From assembly GCA_002390745.1 (NCBI GenBank), contig DGQK01000036.1, forward strand, positions 36,449 to 89,972: a stretch of 53,524 nt of DNA. The letters run 5' to 3'. Below are positions 39,602 through 47,277 of the stretch, one piece after another; the stretch's first letter is position 1, and the number at the start of each line of letters is the position of its first letter. The translations under genes and the position numbers were made by a program. The notes under the pieces were generated by a model. It was not told the origin of the DNA, did not search any database, and saw only the letters and a list, made by a program, of their open reading frames with translations. The stretch is from Bacteroidetes bacterium UBA4416. GTDB taxonomy: Bacteria; Bacteroidota; Bacteroidia; B-17B0; Aurantibacillaceae.

Positions 39602-40888
39602 ATGAAAAAAATATACTTATATTTTATGATTGCCGCAGCGGGCATAACCACCGCACAGAGTCAAAACTACATTCATACCTCCGGGAAATACATCCTTGGC
39701 CCCTGCAACGATACCTTAAGCCTGAAGGGTGTCAATTACGCCCCTTATAACTGGGGCTATACGCTGAGCGACCTCAAAATGGACCAGATCGCCCTAAGCG
39801 GCGCCAATGCGGTAAGGATTTCCTGGTACCAGAATAATCCCAATGCTCCTGTATATACCAACTATACAGCGCTCGACAGCGCTATCAGTAAATGCATCCG
39901 CTACGATATGATCCCTATCCTGGAACTTCATGACTTTACTTGTGGAAATAATTCCACAAGTCTTATTGCAGGTGCTGCCTGGTGGACGAGTAGCAGCGTG
40001 TTACCCATCCTTCAAAAATACAAACACAGCCTGATCGTAAACATTGCCAACGAGGCTTTGCAGGTTAACTGGACCTCTAATCCTACAACAGCACTCGCCT
40101 CATACAAAAGCACTTACGAAACCATTATCACCAACCTGAGGAACACAGCCGGATTCGACTTTCCGCTCATGATCGATGCGCCCGACTGCGGGACCAATTC
40201 GGATGCTTTTATCACTTCCGGAACAGCCGCCGCTCTCATCACACACGACCCGAAGCACAACCTTATTTTCAGCGCCCATGCCTACTGGTATGCCTACGCC
40301 GGCAACGACAGCCTGCAAATGGCCGGAAAGCTCAATGCGGTGCAGGCTTCCAATATTCCGTTTATACTTGGGGAAATAGCCAATGAGCAGGACGACGCGA
40401 CCATGTGCCAGTACACACTCAATTACAGGCCTCTCCTGAACTACTGCAAAACCAAATCGATCAACTGGCTGGCCTGGGTGTGGGATCACGATGGCTGCCC
40501 TAACCGTCAACTTTCATCGACAGGAAGTTTCTCGAATCTGACGAGCTATGGAAATGATATCATTAACAATCCGGGCTATGGCCTTAAAAGCAATCCAGCC
40601 TCCAAAAGCCGCTATTTAGTGCAAGGCAGCTGCTCCCTGGCTACCGGTAATGTTTCGCGAGCTTATTCCCCGGCCCTCAGCCTGTTTCCTAATCCTTCAG
40701 ACGGTTTGTTCGAGGTGATCTCCGACGACGTGATCCTTCAGGTGAAAGCCTACGATGTGCTCGGGCACGAAGTGGCCGTAGAACAAAGCAGCCAGAAGCA
40801 TTACAGGCTCAATGGGCCCGAAGGAGTCTATTTTATTGTTGTTGCAACAAAGAACCAACAACACATGATGAAACTGATTTTAAAATAA
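39602..40888 (+). CDS. Secreted GH5-type glycoside hydrolase (cellulase/mannanase family) with T9SS tail
   Basis: Extracellular beta-glycosidase of 428 residues. Signal peptide MKKIYLYFMIAAAGITTAQS. The (beta/alpha)8 barrel shows LKGVNYAPYNWG (41-52), GANAVRISW (68-76) with the conserved Arg, ILELHD (106-111), VNIANEA with the acid/base Glu151, HAYWY (226-230) and ILGEIAN with the nucleophile Glu258, ending in NWLAWVWDHDG (288-298). A type-A T9SS tail follows from ~350 (LFPNPSDGLFEVI, GPEGVYFIVVAT). Substrate cannot be fixed from motifs: beta-mannan or beta-glucan are both likely for GH5. The operon shares an intergenic control region with a propeller-type sensor kinase, which suggests induction by breakdown products. 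Confidence 0.9.
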   Translation: MKKIYLYFMIAAAGITTAQSQNYIHTSGKYILGPCNDTLSLKGVNYAPYNWGYTLSDLKMDQIALSGANAVRISWYQNNPNAPVYTNYTALDSAISKCIRYDMIPILELHDFTCGNNSTSLIAGAAWWTSSSVLPILQKYKHSLIVNIANEALQVNWTSNPTTALASYKSTYETIITNLRNTAGFDFPLMIDAPDCGTNSDAFITSGTAAALITHDPKHNLIFSAHAYWYAYAGNDSLQMAGKLNAVQASNIPFILGEIANEQDDATMCQYTLNYRPLLNYCKTKSINWLAWVWDHDGCPNRQLSSTGSFSNLTSYGNDIINNPGYGLKSNPASKSRYLVQGSCSLATGNVSRAYSPALSLFPNPSDGLFEVISDDVILQVKAYDVLGHEVAVEQSSQKHYRLNGPEGVYFIVVATKNQQHMMKLILK

Positions 40889-40971
40889 AACGAGGCCGCC
40901 GGAGAACGATCTGATTTATTTCTTTTCTTTGGCATGAAAATTTATTTACCAGTTTCAAAACCTTAATTCTT

Positions 40972-41661
40972 ATGAAACCAATGATCAATTTAAAGACAGC
41001 GCTAGGGATAACGTTGCTTTTTTTCACCCTGATAAGCTTCGATGCTTTTTCTCAATCCGGACGCGAATTTTACCGAACCCCTTACAATAGCCGTAACAGC
41101 GGTTCGTATGGTAAAGGCGACCACTTATTATCTCTTGGTTATGGTGTTCCTAACTGGCTCTATACCGGCTATGGTGTTGCGGGAAGCGTATTATACAATG
41201 GCCGCACACGCCACATCGGCATTGGCCCGGTGATGCTGAAATATGAATTTCCGATCCGTGACGAGGTAGGATTGGGAGTGATCTTACAGGGTGCTACCAA
41301 AAGCTGGAGGTATGACAGCGGCCCACGCTCTTACCGCGACAGAGCCTGGGGAACAGGTGCCGCATTCATGGGCTACTACCACTTCAACAAACTCATCCCT
41401 GTAGAAAAACTTGACGTATATGCAGGCCTGGGTATTAATTTCACTTACCAATCCCTCACAAGAGACCGCGCTTACTATAATTATTACTATGATTACTATG
41501 GATACTATTACTATGAATCACAAACGCAGAGTGATTTTGATGTAAGGCCATGTGGCGTTGTTGGTGCCAGGTATTATGTAGCTCCTAAATTCGCTTTCGC
41601 CTTAGAAGCAGGCTACACCACTTTCAGCTCGCTGAACCTGGGTGTAACGTTCAGGTTGTAA
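40972..41661 (+). CDS. Outer-membrane beta-barrel protein
   Basis: A 229-residue exported protein; signal peptide core ALGITLLFFTLISFDAFSQ, so the ATG at 40972 is right. The mature protein has alternating strands (GDHLLSLGYGVPNWLYTGYG, GIGPVMLKYEFPI, VGLGVILQGATKSW) and a striking Tyr-rich stretch with twelve tyrosines in about twenty residues, likely an extracellular loop, ending in FALEAGYTTFSSLNLGVTFRL with a C-terminal hydrophobic strand. Typical of small 8-stranded OmpA/PorT-like barrels. The 83-base gap after the GH5 gene and its own terminator leave open whether it belongs to that operon. Confidence 0.75.
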   Translation: MKPMINLKTALGITLLFFTLISFDAFSQSGREFYRTPYNSRNSGSYGKGDHLLSLGYGVPNWLYTGYGVAGSVLYNGRTRHIGIGPVMLKYEFPIRDEVGLGVILQGATKSWRYDSGPRSYRDRAWGTGAAFMGYYHFNKLIPVEKLDVYAGLGINFTYQSLTRDRAYYNYYYDYYGYYYYESQTQSDFDVRPCGVVGARYYVAPKFAFALEAGYTTFSSLNLGVTFRL

Positions 41662-41685
41662 AACGAAACGTTTATTAATTTATGG

Positions 41686-41721
41686 AAAGACCCTGTAGCA
41701 GAACTACAGGGTCTTTCTATT
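41686..41721 (+). terminator. Terminator of the outer-membrane barrel gene
   Basis: Perfect 13-base stem AAAGACCCTGTAG / CTACAGGGTCTTT with loop CAGAA, followed by CTATTTT, 25 bases past the stop codon. Confidence 0.9.
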
Positions 41722-42182
41722 TTAAGTCCCGGAGAATTCTGTTTATCACAGCCAGCGCTCAGGTCTGCTATAATGGCCGGAGGCCTCAGGCGTGCAGGAT
41801 TTCAGGTGCACCGCCGCTGCCTTTTCTTTTCAACGATCAGGCTATGTCTTGAGCAGATTGTCCTGCATATCAATGCCGCGAGTACCAGGCGCCTTAGCAT
41901 ACCAGGCATGGCGGCATAAACGACAGGTGGTATTACACTTCAGGTATCAATTCATTAGAAAGCCCAGCTGTTTTGCTTTCAGATTGGCAAAAAAGGGAAT
42001 GACAAGCGATTGCGTGTTCACCCTTGCGGACTATTTCATGGTGTCGCACTCCTCCGTTTCTTCATCGTAATATCCAGGCACTTTTAGCGCTTTCTGCCGC
42101 CTGAGGCAGCTGTCATGTTTGTAGCTAAAGCCAGACGCGGTTCCCGGAATCCCCGGGCTTCCTGCTCCGCATCATTAAACCA
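41722..42182. other. Intergenic region before secG, no gene supported
   Basis: About 460 bases between two terminators. A 92-codon frame at 41792-42070 lacks any recognisable protein character, and I see no repeat or RNA signature. GC is similar to coding regions, so it could be a decayed gene. Confidence 0.4.
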
Positions 42183-42210
42183 AAAAAGCAGGACACCATG
42201 CCCTGCTTTT
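42183..42210 (-). terminator. Terminator of secG
   Basis: AAAGCAGG / CCTGCTTT stem with a nine-base loop, followed by a T-run on the minus strand, about 20 bases after the secG stop. Confidence 0.85.
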
Positions 42211-42230
42211 AAATACTTTATGTGATTTGA

Positions 42231-42584
42231 TTACTTAGCCGGTTGCTGAGCCGGAGCTGCCGGTTGTGCAGCTGGCTGTTGAGCCGGTGCAGTTGGCTGC
42301 ACCCCACCCAATTCCTGTAATTTCTTTTGAGTTGCCGATTCAGTCGTATCTGCATCGCCCGACGAGCCTTTTTTAGGTGTAGAGAGCAGGCTCATCACCA
42401 ATAACAGGATGGCCAGGGTCCAGGTTGTTTTTTCAATGAAATCCGTACCGCGGCGTGCGCCCATGATCTGGTTAGCGGCTGTAAAGTTACTGGAGATCCC
42501 TCCACCTTTAGAGTTCTGGATCAATACAACGAGAATCAGTAATACACAGACAATGATAATAGCGACAGTTAAAAAAGCTTGCAT
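42231..42584 (-). CDS. secG: Protein translocase subunit SecG
   Basis: A 117-residue inner-membrane protein of the SecYEG channel. Two membrane helices, ~4-21 (LTVAIIIVCVLLILVVLI) and ~55-70 (TLAILLLVMSLLS), flank the family signature QNSKGGGISSNFTAANQIMGARRGTDFIEK, quoted in pieces, which marks SecG unmistakably. The C-terminal tail is Ala/Pro/Gln-rich low complexity, longer than in E. coli (110 residues in total there). It is the last gene of the lptE-TPR-secG cluster, with 12 bases to the previous stop, and has its own terminator. In many Bacteroidota this cluster is followed by groES, which is not the case here. Confidence 0.95.
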   Translation of the reverse strand: MQAFLTVAIIIVCVLLILVVLIQNSKGGGISSNFTAANQIMGARRGTDFIEKTTWTLAILLLVMSLLSTPKKGSSGDADTTESATQKKLQELGGVQPTAPAQQPAAQPAAPAQQPAK

Positions 42585-42596
42585 AGTTATGTTATT

Positions 42597-43715
42597 TTAT
42601 TTTTTTAGTTTTTCGATCAGGGATGCAAAGTAAACACTTTTTTGTGGAAATTTCAAACTTAATATTTCATAAGCACGAATTGCCTTGGAAATATTTCCCT
42701 GGAGGGCATAAATTTTGGCCAGGGTTTCTGTTACCAGGTGCTCATTTTCGAGCAGGCTTTGCTTGGCATCCGTGGCGGGCGTAAAAAATTTGTTGCTCCC
42801 CAGCTTGATGCGGCCCGGATCGGAATCAATGATTTTGTCAATAATATTCTTTTTCTGCTCAAACCCAGAGGTTTTTCTCTCTGTTTTTGGCAGTTTTTCT
42901 TCTTTTGGAAGGTTTTTCTCCGTTGTTTCAGGCAATTTCACCTCCGTCCTGGAAATGGTCCCTGCTTCTGTTTTTACCCTGTTGAGCCAATCGGTAAAGG
43001 ATAAAGGTTTGGGGCCCTCCTCTTTCTCCAGCTCCGGAGTTTTCAGGATTTCGGTTTCTACATACGATTGGATGATGCCACGGCTGATCTCCTGCCCGAT
43101 GCTCCGGTTCAGTTGCTCTTCGGCCGGCACCTCGGTTTCATTCTCTATAGTTTGGAGAATCGCAATCTCTTCCTGGCTGGCAGCCTCTTTGCTCAGGGCC
43201 TGCTCTTCATTCAGCACTTCGGTCTTCTGATCCTTCAGCGGCTCCTCCTGGACGAGGGATTTCTCTTCCTTTTGGGGAAGGGTTTCCGTTGTTTTGGGAA
43301 CGGTAGTAATATATACCACCTTAATGTCGTCGTTGGTGATGCTTACCGGGTTCGGCTTCACGGTTTGCACTTCCGCTTCCGTTGTGTTTTGCAGCTCTGC
43401 CTCCGGCGTTTCCTGCACCAGGGCTTCTACAACCGGATCCGGGACGGACTCCGCAGCTTTGCCCACCGGCTGCTGTGTCATTTCTTTGGGATGCAGGAGC
43501 TCATACAGCACTGCCCTGCTATTGGCAACAATGGCTGTTTTGCGCAGTTGCCTTGAATAATTGAGGGCATTGTACTGGCGCAGGCCTTTGGTATATAGCA
43601 AATGGGCGCTTTCAAAAAAGGGATACTCCTGCACGATGCTTTCCAGTTCGGCTACCTGTGCCGAATCCAGGTGACGGGGCTCCCGGATGATGTCTATGAA
43701 CTGTGCTTTGAGCAT
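42597..43715 (-). CDS. Conserved protein of the lptE-secG cluster with TPR-like C-terminus
   Basis: A 372-residue cytoplasmic protein. The N-terminal ~85 residues are conserved-looking and helical (DSAQVAELESIVQEYPFFESAHLLYTKGLRQ, in parts, then YELLHPKE). The middle (~95-265) is low complexity, rich in Glu, Pro, Thr and Val, probably a disordered linker. The end holds LTDWLNRVK-like and TPR-type helices (ETLAKIYALQGNISKAIRAYEILSLKFPQKSVYFASLIEKLKK, in parts). A protein of this layout is common between lptE and secG in the phylum; its function is not known to me. It shares one base with the lptE gene (TGATG-like junction at 43715), implying coupling. Confidence 0.75.
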   Translation of the reverse strand: MLKAQFIDIIREPRHLDSAQVAELESIVQEYPFFESAHLLYTKGLRQYNALNYSRQLRKTAIVANSRAVLYELLHPKEMTQQPVGKAAESVPDPVVEALVQETPEAELQNTTEAEVQTVKPNPVSITNDDIKVVYITTVPKTTETLPQKEEKSLVQEEPLKDQKTEVLNEEQALSKEAASQEEIAILQTIENETEVPAEEQLNRSIGQEISRGIIQSYVETEILKTPELEKEEGPKPLSFTDWLNRVKTEAGTISRTEVKLPETTEKNLPKEEKLPKTERKTSGFEQKKNIIDKIIDSDPGRIKLGSNKFFTPATDAKQSLLENEHLVTETLAKIYALQGNISKAIRAYEILSLKFPQKSVYFASLIEKLKK

Positions 43716-44224
43716 TACCAGTTGTTGAAGGCTTTATTAAAAATATCTTCCGTCAGCTGGCGGTTCACCTCGTCGAGCAGCCCGTCTTCCACCGACGAGA
43801 GGTTTGACTTGGAGTCGTAATCCGTAAAGCGGGTGAAAGCCTGCTCAAAGTTTTTGGTGGCGTCGAATTTGTTGATGTACTTTACATTCACGGTTACTGT
43901 CATCCGGTTGAGGGCAGCGGCATCCGTGCTCTGAATAGCTACCGGTGCAATGTTATAATCCGTGATCTGCCCTTCAAATTGCAGGTCGCCATTCTGTTTC
44001 ACCAGGGCCAGGCTGGTCTGCGACGATACCACATCGCGCAGCTTCTCCGTAAATTTTTGGCTCATGCTTGGCTTCCCAAGCGTGGTATTGTTTGTGAAAA
44101 AAGCAACCGACACGGACTTCGCTTCCTCAGGAATGGTCGAGCCACTGAGCGAAAAACGCGCTTTGCAGCTAAAGAGCCACAAGGACACCAGGCCGAGCAT
44201 TGCTATGTTGAGGGCTGTTTTCAC
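43715..44224 (-). CDS. lptE: LptE-family LPS-assembly lipoprotein
   Basis: A 169-residue outer-membrane lipoprotein that plugs the LptD barrel during lipopolysaccharide insertion. The start codon is GTG at 44224. MKTALNIAMLGLVSLWLFSC gives the lipobox with lipidated Cys20, and the mature part has the LptE pattern SGSTIPEEAKSVSVAFFTNNTTLGKPSMSQKFTEKL (in parts), then FEGQITDYNIAPVA and a long final helix LLDEVNRQLTEDIFNKAFNNW. Length is normal. A TAAATTTG box lies at 44234-44241, very near the start, which would imply an almost leaderless message. It heads the lptE-TPR-secG cluster. Confidence 0.88.
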   Translation of the reverse strand: MKTALNIAMLGLVSLWLFSCKARFSLSGSTIPEEAKSVSVAFFTNNTTLGKPSMSQKFTEKLRDVVSSQTSLALVKQNGDLQFEGQITDYNIAPVAIQSTDAAALNRMTVTVNVKYINKFDATKNFEQAFTRFTDYDSKSNLSSVEDGLLDEVNRQLTEDIFNKAFNNW

Positions 44225-44417
44225 AGAGGATCACAAATTTAGCAAATTAATCAAAACGAAGAAGGGCTTAACGTTGTTTCACAAAATTGATCTTTCATGC
44301 GGGAACACAGATCAGGCAGCTGGATCGGATCAGACCAGGCATCCGATTTTCAAAAACGCGATTCTGGCTACTTCCGGATGTTCTTGTCTATGCCTCAGAT
44401 GTGCTTCAGCAAGCACC

Positions 44418-46883
44418 TTAAAACCTCAGCCTCAGGCTGGCCACCACGCCCTGTTTGAAGCTGTTTCCCGGGCCGTAGCCCATCACATAATCCACCCGCA
44501 GGATCTGGAAGATGCGTTCTATCCCGAAATTGACCTCGTAGTACTGGCTGAGCTTATCGCTGAACAACGCATGGCCTCCTACTACTTCCTGCCAGCGTGT
44601 TTTTTTCAGCAGGGGAATTTTATTAAAAATAAAACCATTGAAGTGATGCTCGGCATGGGCCTCAGCATACCAGTTTTTGGTGCTGTAGGTGTAATACGGC
44701 AGGAGCTTGTAGGAATTCAGGTAATCGGTACTGAGGTAAACGGTTTGATTGCCTTCAAAATGCTTGTAATCCATAAATTCCATGCGCCTCGTGTTAAGGA
44801 AATAGCCGGCTTTGAGGCGGTAGTTGAAACGCCCGACCAGGCCCAGCCGGATGCGGTCGTTGATGCTGATCCTGAGCAGGTCGTAATCGATCACAGTATT
44901 TAATCCCGGAATGGCTTTGGTATAGGCAATGTTGATGATCGGGTACTTGCTGCCTACAATCACTTTCTCATAAGGCCGTGTATCATATTTCTGCTTGAAA
45001 CGGATAGAGAAGCCAAGTTCCACCACAAAGGCATTGTTGACCGAGAAGCTGGAGTCATCAGTATTCGGGTGCAGCGGATCATTGCTGGTAAAGAGTTTTT
45101 TGCGGTCGTCGATCCAAAGCTCATTGGCCGTATTTTTCAGTGCAGAGCGTTCGGCATATTCGGTGTTAAAGTTGAGGATGAGCCCGTTGATGAGCTCGCG
45201 CCGGTAAGAAAAAGCCGCATAGCTTTTCTTATACAGCTTCATGTAATTGTCGTTGAGCAGGAGCGTATACGCAGAGTTTACGGTAGAGTTGATGCCTTCT
45301 TCGCCGTTGAACTGCGTTGCCGTGGAGCCGACCCTGATGCGAAAGGACTCAAAAGTTTTGGGGTTGTTGAAATACTGCCAGCTCGCTGCCCCACTCCACA
45401 GGTAATTGGAAAAACCGTAGCGCGTGCTCGCCGCAATCACATGCTTCCGCTTATCTTCATAGCGTTTTTCCATGTTGATACCGGCGGAAGCATTGATCCC
45501 TTCTACGGTATTGTATTGAAGGCCTGAGTTCAACAGGCCGGAAGTGATGAGGCTGAATTCCCGTTTGGTTTTGGTATAACTGTAACCCAGCACCAGGTCC
45601 GAGGTTTTGAAGCGGTTCCCGATATGGTCGAGACTATCCTTATAGCGGTCGGAGTTCTCAATCACAGCAATACTGTCTTTTCTGACATAGTCGGTTTTTT
45701 CCTCTTCCGTGAGCGGTACAGGCCTCGCGCTTTTCCAATAGGCAGAATCTTTTTTATTGGAGCCTTCCTCGATCACCAGGACTTCGTTCTTAAAAAAATC
45801 CCTGGCGAATACCGGGTGCATGTCGTACTCGGAACACACGACGTTGAAATAACCGTCGCCCTCGAAACCCATGATCTTAAAGCTGAACATCATGTTGAAG
45901 CTCGCAGGCATCCAGATCGTATCATTCACCGGGGAGTTGAGCTGCGTGAACTTGAGGGTATCGACAAATTTTATTTTCGACTCTTTGGTCACATATAAAT
46001 CCACGCTATGCACGCGCCATGTATTTTCCTGGATGTAGATAACGCCGTTGAAACAGGGATCTGTCGCGCGTTTCGGGATGACCTGGATCTTGTTCAGCAT
46101 CTTCCCGTCTTCGAAAGTCGTTCCCAGCAATTTATAGCGGTAAGATAAAAAGGCATTCTGGTTGATCGGCGAAATGAAAGGCCGGTCGCTCAGATTTCCC
46201 AGGCTCACCAGGTTTTCATATACATTGAATTTCAGATCGCTTACCTGATTGAAGCTGAACGCCTTGTTATTACCACTGACGCGGCTTGAGTACATGATTT
46301 CCTTTTCATCGGAAGGCTTGCGAAAATGGTATCTCGACTCACTCTCGCTCAGGTAGATCACGCCCAACAAGGAAGAGTCGATCTGGTTTCCGGGACTGGC
46401 GATCTTGTTGATGAGCTTTGCCATTTTTTCGGGATAGGTTTTCAGGCGCTGCAAGCCTTTGATATAGGCTTTGCAGGAGAAGGATTTCACCTCGTTCAGG
46501 TAGCCTTTCCTTTTTTTGATGGCCTGCCGGATCACAGCATAGGCCGGGTCTTCGCCATCTTTCACCACCACTTCTTTCAGCTCGTAGCTCTCCGGGCTCA
46601 GGCTCACATTGCTGGTGGTATTCCCTTCCACGAGCACGCTTTCCGTTCGCTTGCGGTAGCCAACATACTGGAAGATCAGCTGATAGCTGCCTGCCGGGAG
46701 CTTCAGGGTATAGAAGCCGTCGGCATTGGCATTGGTGCCCAGGTTGGTGCCTTTCACCAGCACCGAAGCAAAAGGCAGAGCTTCCTGTTTTGGATCGGTA
46801 ATCTTTCCACTGACAACAAAAGACTGCGCCCCGGACGCCAGAGCCAATACACAAAACAGGAACAGATACAGAACACCTCTCAT
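44418..46883 (-). CDS. DUF5686 outer-membrane protein with carboxypeptidase-regulatory-like domain
   Basis: An 821-residue exported protein with signal peptide MRGVLYLFLFCVLALASGAQ. Residues ~22-105 are a CarboxypepD_reg-like sandwich (VSGKITDPKQEALPFASVLVKGTNLGTNANADGFYTL, in parts), followed by ELKEVVVKDGEDPAYAVIRQAIKKRKGYLNEVKSFSCKAYIKG (in parts), the hallmark of DUF5686. The C-terminal ~400 residues are a predicted barrel (YSTKNWYAEAHAEHHFNGFIFNKIPLLKKTRWQEVVGGHALF, in parts), ending in ASLRLRF. It is related to TonB receptors in its N-domain but has no plug domain. Function unknown; surface location inferred. The gap to lptE is 193 bases. Confidence 0.88.
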   Translation of the reverse strand: MRGVLYLFLFCVLALASGAQSFVVSGKITDPKQEALPFASVLVKGTNLGTNANADGFYTLKLPAGSYQLIFQYVGYRKRTESVLVEGNTTSNVSLSPESYELKEVVVKDGEDPAYAVIRQAIKKRKGYLNEVKSFSCKAYIKGLQRLKTYPEKMAKLINKIASPGNQIDSSLLGVIYLSESESRYHFRKPSDEKEIMYSSRVSGNNKAFSFNQVSDLKFNVYENLVSLGNLSDRPFISPINQNAFLSYRYKLLGTTFEDGKMLNKIQVIPKRATDPCFNGVIYIQENTWRVHSVDLYVTKESKIKFVDTLKFTQLNSPVNDTIWMPASFNMMFSFKIMGFEGDGYFNVVCSEYDMHPVFARDFFKNEVLVIEEGSNKKDSAYWKSARPVPLTEEEKTDYVRKDSIAVIENSDRYKDSLDHIGNRFKTSDLVLGYSYTKTKREFSLITSGLLNSGLQYNTVEGINASAGINMEKRYEDKRKHVIAASTRYGFSNYLWSGAASWQYFNNPKTFESFRIRVGSTATQFNGEEGINSTVNSAYTLLLNDNYMKLYKKSYAAFSYRRELINGLILNFNTEYAERSALKNTANELWIDDRKKLFTSNDPLHPNTDDSSFSVNNAFVVELGFSIRFKQKYDTRPYEKVIVGSKYPIINIAYTKAIPGLNTVIDYDLLRISINDRIRLGLVGRFNYRLKAGYFLNTRRMEFMDYKHFEGNQTVYLSTDYLNSYKLLPYYTYSTKNWYAEAHAEHHFNGFIFNKIPLLKKTRWQEVVGGHALFSDKLSQYYEVNFGIERIFQILRVDYVMGYGPGNSFKQGVVASLRLRF

Positions 46884-47277
46884 AAAGCAGGTGTAAGATA
46901 CGGAAATTTGTGTGGTTCGGGATGTAAAGAAAATTAAAAGCGCGCAAGCGGCTTTCAGGCCAACATCGGGCCGGCCGCATAGTTGCCGGCACAGTTGTGA
47001 TCTTTGTCCCTTGCAGATCCAGGTTTTCGGGCTACGGAATCATGCATACGATTGCGAGGCCGCATCACCGGGATCGGAGCCAGAGAAGCTCACACCATTG
47101 AGCGCAGGCAATCATTTCAGTTTTTCCTATTCCCCTTTCTTGCTGAATCGCCATCGTGCCGGGAAAGATAAGAGATATCCGCCTCACAGAACTGAGAACT
47201 AATTTTCATAAAGTTTTTAAGAGGCATCGACGCAAAAGAAGAAGCCTGACAAGGTATCGGAATGATGCTCTTGTTTT
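46884..47277. other. Intergenic region between the antiporter and DUF5686 genes
   Basis: About 390 bases without a supported gene, repeat or RNA. Frames on the plus strand read as shadow sequence, and no TAnnTTTG box is evident upstream of the DUF5686 gene. Confidence 0.4.

Noticed and set aside
41792..42070. 92-codon frame between two terminators
   Set aside because: No signal peptide, domain or codon pattern to support it, and no promoter upstream; left as unassigned intergenic DNA.
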